Assembly (NCBI GenBank): GCA_007119305.1
Contig: SKPY01000275.1
Location: 1-7,878, forward strand
Source of the DNA: Nitriliruptorales bacterium
GTDB taxonomy: Bacteria; Actinomycetota; Nitriliruptoria; Euzebyales; Egibacteraceae
Direction of reading: 5' to 3'
Length of the DNA: 7,878 bases
This document shows positions 1 to 5,738 of this stretch, piece by piece. A model generated the notes under the pieces. That model was not told where the DNA came from. It saw only the letters and a list, made by a program, of their open reading frames with translations, and did no database searches. Every line of letters begins with the position of its first letter. Within the stretch, counting starts at the first letter, position 1. A program made the position numbers and the translations under genes.

Positions 1-35
1 TACACGACACACGACCATCGGAAGGCTGTCAAGAC

Positions 36-587
36 TTGAGTGAACAGCAACGTTCAGCGAACATACGCCCGTACCGCATGCGCAAGCGCGCCGAGCTGGT
101 CGAGGCGACCCGCCAGCGCATCGTCGACGCCACGGTGCACCTGCACACCACGGTCGGGCCGGCCCAGGCCACCGTCAGCGCGATCGCCGAGCCGGCCGGT
201 GTGACCCGCCTGACCGTCTACCGCCACTTCCCCGAGCAGGAGGAGCTGTTCGCCGCCTGCGCACAGCAGTGGGACAGCCAGCACCCCGCCCCGGATGCGG
301 CTGTCTGGCGTGCCATCCCCGACCTCGAGGCGCGGGCCCGCCATGCCCTGCGCGAGCTGTACGGGTGGCACCAAGAGCACGGTGAGACTCTGCTGCCCAT
401 CTACCGGGACTTCGACGCCATGCCCGCCACAGCGCGCGAGGCGGCAGGCGACGAGGTCGCGCAGTTCGCAGACGCGTTGGTGGCCGGCACGGGCGTCCGA
501 GGGCATGCGCGCCGCCGCCTGCGGGGGACGGCCGGCGCGGTTCGAACCCGGGACGGCGAGGACGGTGCTCGCCTTAGAGGGCTGTGA
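36..587 (+). CDS. TetR/AcrR-family transcriptional regulator, C-terminus probably frameshifted or eroded
   Basis: A one-component DNA-binding repressor by family. Residues about 24-65 form the TetR N-terminal helix-turn-helix: a helix with EATRQRIVDATV, then AIAEPAGVTRLTVYRHFPEQEELFAAC, close to the usual IAxxAGVSxxTxYRHFPxxxxLF pattern. The middle (about 90-150) is a helical ligand-binding region that still reads normally. The start is TTG at 36, preceded by GGAAGG at 20-25 with a 10-base spacer; the next in-frame start (ATG at 78) has no ribosome site. The last 15-20 residues are arginine/glycine-rich and unlike a TetR tail. From about 541 the plus-one frame reads RFEPGTARTVLALEG, which resembles the expected 'F-TWR-L--EG' ending of this subfamily. 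This suggests an indel near 525-545. The gene overlaps the convergent kinase gene by 14 bp and has no evident link to the PTS operon. The family call is secure; ligand and target are unknown. Confidence 0.8.
   Translation: MSEQQRSANIRPYRMRKRAELVEATRQRIVDATVHLHTTVGPAQATVSAIAEPAGVTRLTVYRHFPEQEELFAACAQQWDSQHPAPDAAVWRAIPDLEARARHALRELYGWHQEHGETLLPIYRDFDAMPATAREAAGDEVAQFADALVAGTGVRGHARRRLRGTAGAVRTRDGEDGARLRGL
555..573 (-). terminator. Stem-loop directly after the kinase stop codon, possible operon terminator
   Basis: Read on the minus strand, the TAA stop at 576-574 is followed at once by GGCGAG, a 7-base loop and CTCGCC, a perfect 6-bp GC-rich stem. No run of T follows, so it is not a classical intrinsic terminator, although such U-poor hairpins are common at gene ends in GC-rich bacteria. 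It also lies inside the tail of the convergent TetR frame. The role is inferred from position only. Confidence 0.35.
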
Positions 588-1560
588 CCCGGACGCCGGT
601 GAGCAGACGCATGCAAAGGTCCGGATCGAGAAGGCCAGCGCCGGCCCGTGCCGCGTTGGCGGCGCCGGCGGCGGCGGCGATGGCGAGGCCTTCGGGGAGC
701 GGCCGGCCGCGCTCGATGCCGACGGCGATCCCAGCGCTGAAGGCGTCACCCGAGCCGACTGCGGAGACGACGTCGACCTCCGGCGGTTGCACCGCCCAGG
801 CCCCCGCGTCCGCCACGCACACCGCGCCCCGGGCGCCGGCGGTCACGATGGCCGTGCGGGCGCCGGCGGCTCGAAGCGCGGCGGCTAGCTCGCCGGCTGC
901 GTCCTGCCAGTGGGGGTTGTTCGTGTCGTTCGTTCCGTATCCGGCCTCGGCCGCCTCGGAGGCGTTCACCTTGACCACGTCGGGACGAGCGCCGACGGCC
1001 TCGCGGAGCGTGGCGCCGGTCGTGTCAACAATGCTCGTGGCGCCTCGCGACCGGCAGCGCGCGACCAGGCGGGCGGCGAGGCCGTCGATCGCGCCGCGGG
1101 GCATGCTGCCGCACAGCGCGACGATCAGCCGCCCGAGGGCGGCGGGGCGGTCCGCAGCGCCGCTGTCCGGCCGGTCGCCGCCCGCCATGGTGTCGTCGAC
1201 GAGGTCGAGCAGCCGGTCGGCCTCCGCGGCGGTGATCGCCGGCCCGTGCTCGGAGACGATCACGGAGCGCTCGGTGTCGGTGGTCGTGTAGGTGGTCCGC
1301 GTCTCCGCGGCGATCTCGACGAACCGTGGCTGCAGCCCCTCGGTCTCGAGCTGCTCGACGAGCCACCGGCCGGCGTGGCCGCCGGCGAACCCCGTGGTGG
1401 CCACCGCCGCGCCCAGCCGGTGGGCGACACGGGCGACGTTGATCCCCTTGCCCCCGGGCAGGGCGAGGAGGTCGACCGGCCGCAGCACGGTGTCGAAGCG
1501 CAGCGCGTCGACCACGGCGGTGCGGTCGATCGCGGCGTTCGGCGTGACGGCGAGCAGCAC
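574..1560 (-). CDS. PfkB-family phosphosugar kinase (1-phosphofructokinase / tagatose-6-phosphate kinase type)
   Basis: An ATP-dependent kinase of the ribokinase/PfkB superfamily, cytoplasmic, 328 aa (family about 310). The N-terminus LAVTPNAAIDRT matches the TxNPxxDxT start of the FruK/LacC/PfkB branch. GGKGINVARV (36-45) is the PfkB signature 1, and GSGDAFSAG (269-277) is signature 2, with the catalytic Asp at 272. GSMPRG (151-156), KVNASEA (197-203) and VTAGARGAV (239-247) also fit. GTG at 1560 is chosen because homology begins there, 10 bp after the preceding gene's stop; the open frame extends upstream to 1650 but that part only antisenses the upstream gene's frame. A Gly/Asp/Pro-rich insert sits at about 125-144. 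As the last gene after nagA and SIS enzymes, it probably phosphorylates tagatose-6-P or fructose-6-P made from a deaminated hexosamine phosphate; fructose-1-P cannot be excluded. No aldolase gene is in view. Confidence 0.88.
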   Translation of the reverse strand: MLLAVTPNAAIDRTAVVDALRFDTVLRPVDLLALPGGKGINVARVAHRLGAAVATTGFAGGHAGRWLVEQLETEGLQPRFVEIAAETRTTYTTTDTERSVIVSEHGPAITAAEADRLLDLVDDTMAGGDRPDSGAADRPAALGRLIVALCGSMPRGAIDGLAARLVARCRSRGATSIVDTTGATLREAVGARPDVVKVNASEAAEAGYGTNDTNNPHWQDAAGELAAALRAAGARTAIVTAGARGAVCVADAGAWAVQPPEVDVVSAVGSGDAFSAGIAVGIERGRPLPEGLAIAAAAGAANAARAGAGLLDPDLCMRLLTGVRVTAL

Positions 1561-1570
1561 AGCACCACCG

Positions 1571-2317
1571 CTACAGGTAGTGGATCCGGTCCCCGTACTC
1601 GGCGAACAGCTGCGCGTTGTACTCCGCGCCGCCGTCGACGTTGGCGGCAAGGAACACCGGTGGGGTCATGTCGCGGTCGACGAGCTCGCCGATCGTCGCG
1701 GCGACGAGCGCCTGGAGCAGCGCGGTGCTCGTGACGCCGGAGGCGGGGCAGAAACGCTGGGGGACGCGCTCGTGCGCGAGGACCGCGTCGCCCTTGTCGA
1801 CTTTGTTGTCGAGGACGATGTGGGCGAAGTCGGCCATCTTCTTGCCCGAGGGGTGGCGGGAGGTGACCGCGGAGGTGTACGCACGCGAGGTGACACCGAT
1901 GACGGTCGCGCCCCGCTCGCGGGCGAGCTGGGCCATCTCGATCGGCACGGCGTTTCGACCCGACACGGACACGACGATGAGCACGTCGCCCGCGACGAGC
2001 GGGCTGGCGTCGAGCAGCGCCTCCGCGTAGCCCTCGAGCTTCTCCATCGCCGAGGTGAGCGTGGCCGGCCGCACGTCAAGGCTCGTGATCCCCGGGCCGA
2101 GCAGCGGGTTGACGAGCATGAACCCGCCGGCGCGGTAGACGACGTCTTGGACGGGCAGTGCCGAGTGCGTGCAGCCGAAGGCGAAGACCTGCCCGCCGGC
2201 CTCCACCGCGTCGGCGATGGCCGCAGCGGCTTCGCCGAGCGGCTCGGCCTCCTCGTCGCGGATGCGCCGCAGCAGGTCGATCGCGGCGTCGAGATACTCG
2301 CTAGCAAGACCACTCAT
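1571..2317 (-). CDS. SIS-domain protein of the UPF0309 type (putative phosphosugar isomerase)
   Basis: A 248-aa single-SIS-domain protein, expected to bind a phosphorylated sugar in the cytoplasm. FAFGCTHSAL (45-54) and VSVSGRNAVPIEMA (116-129) are the two SIS phosphate-loop elements; PSGKKMADFAHIVLDN (156-171) continues the domain. The C-terminal block, with PVFLAANVDGG (220-230), EYN and RIHYL at the very end, is the hallmark I associate with UPF0309 proteins rather than with GlmS, AgaS, MurQ or GutQ. The ATG overlaps the nagA stop as ATGA (4 bp) and is preceded by AAAGGA with a 7-base spacer, so translation is probably coupled but independently primed. The reaction is not known for this family; the position between nagA and a sugar kinase suggests an isomerisation or epimerisation step on the amino-sugar route (inference). 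Confidence 0.87.
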   Translation of the reverse strand: MSGLASEYLDAAIDLLRRIRDEEAEPLGEAAAAIADAVEAGGQVFAFGCTHSALPVQDVVYRAGGFMLVNPLLGPGITSLDVRPATLTSAMEKLEGYAEALLDASPLVAGDVLIVVSVSGRNAVPIEMAQLARERGATVIGVTSRAYTSAVTSRHPSGKKMADFAHIVLDNKVDKGDAVLAHERVPQRFCPASGVTSTALLQALVAATIGELVDRDMTPPVFLAANVDGGAEYNAQLFAEYGDRIHYL

Positions 2318-3468
2318 GTCGAGGTCCTTTCTCCCGCGTAGACAATCTCACCGGCCACGACAGTCGTGCGCACGCGCAGCCGGCTGTCGAGCACCACCAC
2401 GTCGGCGCGCGCGCCGGTCGTAAGGGCCCCCAGCTCGAGGCCGCCGAGGACGGCGGCGGGGGTCGCGGTGGCCATGCACACGGCGTCGGGTAAGGGCACC
2501 CCAGCCTGCTCGACGAGGTTGGCGACCGCGCGGTCGAGGGTGAGCGTGCTGCCTGCCAGGCTGCCCGCCGCGGTGCGGCACACCCCGTCCCGCACGGCGA
2601 CCTCCTGCCCGCCGAGCGCGTACGTGCCGTCGGGCATGCCCGTCGCGCGGATCGCGTCGCTGACGAGCACCACTCGGTCGGGGCCCTTCGCCTGCACGAG
2701 GAGGCGCACCACGGCGGGGTGCACGTGCACGCCGTCGGCGATCACCTCCGCGATGATCCGCTCGTCGGTGAGGACGCCGCCGACGAGGCCGGGCTCGCGG
2801 TGGTGCAGCGGCGGCATCCCGTTGAACGTGTGGGTCGCGTGCGCGAGCCCGGCGTCGGCAGCGGCGACGAGCTCCTCGTAGGCAGCGCCGGAGTGGCCGG
2901 CGGAGAACCGCACCCCGCGGGCACGCCCGGCCCGGATTAGCTCCAGCGCCCCGTCGAGCTCAGGGGCGAGGGTCATCATGCGAACGGGCCCGCGCGCGAA
3001 CCACGCCTCGTACTCGGCCGGCGCGGGCAGACGCAGCGCGGCGGTATCCTGGGCGCCACGGTGGTCGGGGTTCAGGTAGGGGCCCTCGAGGTGCGCGCCG
3101 AGGAGGCGGGCTCCGGGTAGGTCGCTGGCCTCTGCGATCGCCGCGAGCGCATCGGCGATGGCCTCGCGGCTCGCGCTCACGGTCGTGGCGAGGAAGGCTG
3201 TGACGCCGTGGCGTGCGAGGTGGGCGGACATCCCCGCGAGCGCGTCGTGGGTCGCGTCCATCGTGTCGTGGCCGCCGCCGCCGTGGACGTGGACGTCGAC
3301 GAAGCCGGGCGCGACCCACCCGCCTGCCGCGTCGACGTCCCCCGCCGCGGGCGGCGGTGCCTCGGCGGCGGGCAGCACGGCTGCGACCCGCTCGCCGTGG
3401 ATGACGAGCGCGTGGTCCTCGAGCAGCCGGTGGGGGGTGAGCACCGTCCCCCCGCGCACGACGGTCAT
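2314..3468 (-). CDS. nagA: N-acetylglucosamine-6-phosphate deacetylase (or GalNAc-6-P deacetylase)
   Basis: A metal-dependent amidohydrolase that removes acetate from an N-acetylhexosamine-6-phosphate. It is full length at 384 aa (E. coli NagA 382). The barrel shows PGFVDVHVHGGGG (HxH at 60/62), metal-ligand Glu128 in HLEGPYLNP, His192 in GHSGA, His213 in HTFNGMPPLHHREPG, DGVHVHP (245-251) and the catalytic Asp271 in VSDAIRATG; these numbers fall within a few residues of the E. coli enzyme's E131, H195, H216 and D273. AGSLAGS (301-307) and a C-terminal ARADVVVLD strand complete the fold. GGAGG at 3480-3476 with a 7-base spacer fixes the ATG. It follows EIIC by 61 bp, across a strong hairpin, and overlaps the UPF0309 gene by 4 bp. 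GlcNAc-6-P and GalNAc-6-P deacetylases are hard to tell apart by motif, so substrate stereochemistry stays open. Confidence 0.95.
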   Translation of the reverse strand: MTVVRGGTVLTPHRLLEDHALVIHGERVAAVLPAAEAPPPAAGDVDAAGGWVAPGFVDVHVHGGGGHDTMDATHDALAGMSAHLARHGVTAFLATTVSASREAIADALAAIAEASDLPGARLLGAHLEGPYLNPDHRGAQDTAALRLPAPAEYEAWFARGPVRMMTLAPELDGALELIRAGRARGVRFSAGHSGAAYEELVAAADAGLAHATHTFNGMPPLHHREPGLVGGVLTDERIIAEVIADGVHVHPAVVRLLVQAKGPDRVVLVSDAIRATGMPDGTYALGGQEVAVRDGVCRTAAGSLAGSTLTLDRAVANLVEQAGVPLPDAVCMATATPAAVLGGLELGALTTGARADVVVLDSRLRVRTTVVAGEIVYAGERTST

Positions 3469-3487
3469 CGCGCGACCTCCTCATGGC

Positions 3488-3520
3488 GGAGCGGGCTGCG
3501 GCTCTGCTGCAGCCCGCTCC
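3488..3520 (-). promoter_or_regulatory. Perfect 12-bp inverted repeat between EIIC and nagA (intercistronic hairpin)
   Basis: GGAGCGGGCTGC at 3488-3499 is the exact reverse complement of GCAGCCCGCTCC at 3509-3520, with a 9-base spacer that can add two more pairs after one mismatch. It lies 9 bp after the EIIC stop and its lower arm ends about 7 bases before the nagA Shine-Dalgarno. No T-run follows in the direction of transcription. This fits an mRNA-processing or 3'-protecting hairpin, or a partial attenuator between transporter and enzyme genes, better than a full intrinsic terminator. The structure is certain; the role is inferred. Confidence 0.6.
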
Positions 3521-3529
3521 TGGTCGTGG

Positions 3530-4861
3530 TTAGGCGATGCCGAACAGGCGCGCGACGAGCCAGATCAGGATGCCCGGCACGATCGCGTCGGGAACCGTGA
3601 ACGCGAGGCCGGCGGCGCCCATCTCGGTGAGGTCGCCGAACACCTGGAACTTGAAGGCGAAGCTGATCATGAACCAGCCGACGAAGCCCCACAGGAACCC
3701 GCCGGCGACGGCGCCGCGGCGACCGCCGGTGGCGTTGCCGAAGATGGCGCCTGCGCCGCTGGCGAAGAACGCGACGATCATGCTCGGCAGGGGCACTGGC
3801 CAGCCGATGAGTCCGAGGGCGACCATCGCGACGATCTGTGCGATCACGCCGACGATGAGGCCGATGAGCAGGGCGTTGGGCGCGAAGGGGAAGATCACGG
3901 GGACGTCGAGCGCCGGCTTCGCGCCCGGGATGACCTTCTCCGCGATGCCCTTGAACGCGGGGACGATCTCTGCGATGAGCATGCGCACGCCGTAGAGCAG
4001 GACGAGCATCCCGGCGACGAAGCCGACGCCCCGCAGCAGGGCGAAGACGAGCCAGTTCTGTCCGTTGCTGATCTCCTCCTGGAAGCCGCCGATGCCGACC
4101 TGGATGACGGCGAGCACTGCGGCGAACGCGGCGACGGCCAGCATGACGATCGAGGTCGAGATCGCGATGTCGCGGAAGAAGTTCCAGCCTTCCTTCACCT
4201 CGATCTCTTCGGTGGTCTTCTCGGGGTTGCCGATGAGCTTGCCGACCCCGGCACCAAGCATGTTGAGCAGCGTCTGCCCGTGCCCGAAGGCGATCTCGTC
4301 GTTCCCGGTGATCTTGCGCATCACCGGCTGGGCGAGCGCCGGCGCGAGGGTGAAGTACGCGCCGGTCGCGATGGACGCGGCTGCCACCGCCGCGACGTCG
4401 GGGATGTCGAAGGAGTGGAACAGGATCGCGAACGCACCGGCGTGGATCCAGATCATGTGCCCGGTGAGGTAGACGTACCGGAAGGGGGTGATGCGTGCGA
4501 GCACGAGGTGGAACAAGAAGCCGAACAGCAGCGTGTAGGCGATGATCCCCCCGACCCCTGCCACGTTGGCGTCCTGCACTGCACCGACGACCGCCTCGTC
4601 GAAGGTCACGAAGGTCTCCAGGCCGGCTCCCTCAGGACCGACGGGGATCCCGGCCTCGAACATGTTCTGGATGGGGATCAGCGCGTCGATGATCGCCCCG
4701 ATCCCCACTCCGATGATGAGCATCCCGAGCACTGTCTTGAAGGTGCCCGTCACGACCTGGTTCGCTGGCTTGCGAAGCAACAGCAAGCCGGCGAGAGCGA
4801 TCAGCCCGAGGATGATCGCGGGCAGCTGCAGCAGCTCGATGATGAAGAAGATGATCTCCAT
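3530..4861 (-). CDS. PTS EIIC permease, ascorbate (UlaA/SgaT) family
   Basis: An integral membrane transport subunit of 443 aa (E. coli UlaA 465), with about ten or more hydrophobic segments. Similarity to UlaA as I recall it is clear along the chain: LLRK (28-31), then TGTFKTVLGMLIIGVG (UlaA: KGTIKTIIGFMLLQAG); ITPFRYVYLTGHMI (124-137) against ITGIRTIMLTGHIM; GHGQ (193-196) against GHQQ; and GVRMLIAEIVPAFKGI (291-306) followed by EKVIPGAKPALDVPVIFPFAPNA, against GVRMFVAELSEAFNGI and the matching SFAPNAV block. The ATG at 4861 follows AAGGGAG with a rather long spacer of about 13 bases, 62 bp after EIIB. Ascorbate catabolic genes (UlaG lactonase, UlaD/E/F) are absent and NagA/AgaS-like genes are present, so an amino sugar or related hexose derivative is the more likely cargo (inference). 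Confidence 0.93.
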   Translation of the reverse strand: MEIIFFIIELLQLPAIILGLIALAGLLLLRKPANQVVTGTFKTVLGMLIIGVGIGAIIDALIPIQNMFEAGIPVGPEGAGLETFVTFDEAVVGAVQDANVAGVGGIIAYTLLFGFLFHLVLARITPFRYVYLTGHMIWIHAGAFAILFHSFDIPDVAAVAAASIATGAYFTLAPALAQPVMRKITGNDEIAFGHGQTLLNMLGAGVGKLIGNPEKTTEEIEVKEGWNFFRDIAISTSIVMLAVAAFAAVLAVIQVGIGGFQEEISNGQNWLVFALLRGVGFVAGMLVLLYGVRMLIAEIVPAFKGIAEKVIPGAKPALDVPVIFPFAPNALLIGLIVGVIAQIVAMVALGLIGWPVPLPSMIVAFFASGAGAIFGNATGGRRGAVAGGFLWGFVGWFMISFAFKFQVFGDLTEMGAAGLAFTVPDAIVPGILIWLVARLFGIA

Positions 4862-4923
4862 GACGTATTCACCACTCCCTTTTCAGCGGCGCTCCGGTGG
4901 GAGATTGCTTAGTGCACGGTCAC

Positions 4924-5211
4924 TCACCCGCCTTCCGCCTGGTGCTCGCGGATCGCCGCGAGCACCTTCTCGCGGATCTCGTCCTTGTTCACCACGCTGT
5001 CGATGAGGGCGACGGGGACTTCCGCGCCCTCGAGCTGGCGGCGCATGTCGGAGGAGGCCACGACGACGTCCACCTGCTGGCTCCTGAACGAGCCCACGTC
5101 CCAGGAGAGAACCTCGCCTTTGATGCCTTCCGCCGCGAGGACATCCTCGACCGCGAGCTTCAGCATCATGCTCGTGCCGAACCCCATGCCGCAGAGCGCT
5201 GCGATGCGCAC
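4924..5211 (-). CDS. PTS EIIB, ascorbate/lactose-type (UlaB-like) phosphocarrier
   Basis: A small cytosolic phosphocarrier of 95 aa that takes phosphate from EIIA and passes it to sugar held in EIIC. The N-terminal beta strand runs into the P-loop CGMGFGTSMML with the phosphorylated Cys7, as in UlaB and related EIIB proteins; VVVASSDM (about 49-56) forms the next strand and loop. The start is set at GTG 5211, not the upstream GTG at 5220 that would overlap the EIIA stop. A 10-base exact match to the 16S anti-SD lies at 5224-5215 with ideal spacing for 5211, whereas the 5220 GTG is inside that site. The resulting start, MRIAALCGMG, is also the typical family length. It lies 5 bp after EIIA and 62 bp before EIIC. 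Confidence 0.92.
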   Translation of the reverse strand: MRIAALCGMGFGTSMMLKLAVEDVLAAEGIKGEVLSWDVGSFRSQQVDVVVASSDMRRQLEGAEVPVALIDSVVNKDEIREKVLAAIREHQAEGG

Positions 5212-5214
5212 CCC

Positions 5215-5224
5215 GATCACCTCC
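5215..5224 (-). promoter_or_regulatory. Exceptionally complete Shine-Dalgarno site for EIIB, containing the EIIA stop
   Basis: On the minus strand the bases read GGAGGTGATC, the full complement of the 16S rRNA 3' end (GATCACCTCC on the plus strand). GGAGG ends 8 bases before the GTG at 5211. The EIIA stop TGA (5219-5217) lies inside the site, so ribosomes finishing EIIA sit over the EIIB initiation region. Confidence 0.75.
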
Positions 5225-5738
5225 CTAGCCCGTCCGGGCTGTCGTCGTTATCCGTCGACTCGTTCCCCGCCGATCGGCTGTCGGCGGACGTCCCGTGGAT
5301 CGCGTCGAGCAACTCCTCGTCGGTCCGCGCGGCGCGGATTCCCGCCACGGCGTCGTCGTCGCCCAGCAGCCGTGCCAGCTCCTGCAGCGCACGCACATGG
5401 GCCGCCTTGTCGACGGCGCCGAAGGCGAGCACCACGTCCACCGGGTCGTTGTCCGCATGGCCGAACGCGACCGGCTCGGCGAGCGTGACGAGCGACAGCG
5501 CCGGCCGGATGACGCCGTCCTCCGGGCGGGCGTGGGGCAGCGCGATCCCGGGCGCGATCACCACGTAGGCGCCGTGCTCTTCAACCGTGGCCTGCATGGC
5601 CTCGATGTAGCGCGGCTCGACGGCGCTGTCCTCGACGAGCAGATCCCCTGCCCGTGCGATGGCCGCCCGCCAGTCGGCGGCCTGCACCTGCGCCCGGATG
5701 GTGCGGGCGTTGAGGAACGCCAGGAGGGGTTCAGTCAT
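5217..5738 (-). CDS. PTS EIIA, mannitol/fructose/ascorbate (UlaC-like) class
   Basis: A cytosolic phosphocarrier that receives phosphate from HPr and donates it to EIIB. The 173-aa protein carries the EIIA type-2 fold: an N-terminal helix pair with DWRAAIARAGDLLVEDSAVEPRYIEAM (about 22-48), then IAPGIALPHARPEDGV (61-76) with the phosphorylated His69, then LVTLAEPVAFGHADNDPVDVVLAFGAVDK (83-111) and a second His (114) that fits the conserved active-site partner, ending in a helical LARLLGDDDAVAGI segment. Residues about 150-173 form an extra Ser/Asp/Asn-rich hydrophilic tail beyond the domain. The ATG at 5738 overlaps the end of the upstream SIS gene by 8 bp (ATGACTGA), with only a weak GGTGATC-like ribosome site, so translation is probably coupled. 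Gene order A-B-C matches one cognate permease. Confidence 0.92.
   Translation of the reverse strand: MTEPLLAFLNARTIRAQVQAADWRAAIARAGDLLVEDSAVEPRYIEAMQATVEEHGAYVVIAPGIALPHARPEDGVIRPALSLVTLAEPVAFGHADNDPVDVVLAFGAVDKAAHVRALQELARLLGDDDAVAGIRAARTDEELLDAIHGTSADSRSAGNESTDNDDSPDGLGR

Noticed and set aside
530..575. GGTTCGAACC palindrome resembling a tRNA T-arm, possibly a tRNA remnant or attachment site
   Set aside because: The flanking T-stem has a mismatch and no acceptor, D-arm or anticodon arm pairs can be built at the right distances on either strand; no integrase gene is present.
910..2341. Plus-strand open frames of several hundred codons opposite the kinase and UPF0309 genes
   Set aside because: Arg/Gly/Val-rich composition with no recognisable motif and no ribosome sites; explained by GC-driven scarcity of stop codons.
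4875..4903. CTCCC/GGGAG pairing that might mask the EIIC ribosome site
   Set aside because: Only 5 bp with a 19-base loop; too weak to claim as a riboregulatory switch.
3158..4912. Very long plus-strand open frame (584 codons) opposite EIIC and the end of nagA
   Set aside because: Its product is a low-complexity Asp/Glu/His/Arg-rich chain with no domain, as expected of the antisense frame of GC-rich coding DNA; the minus strand encodes clear UlaA and NagA homologues over the same bases.
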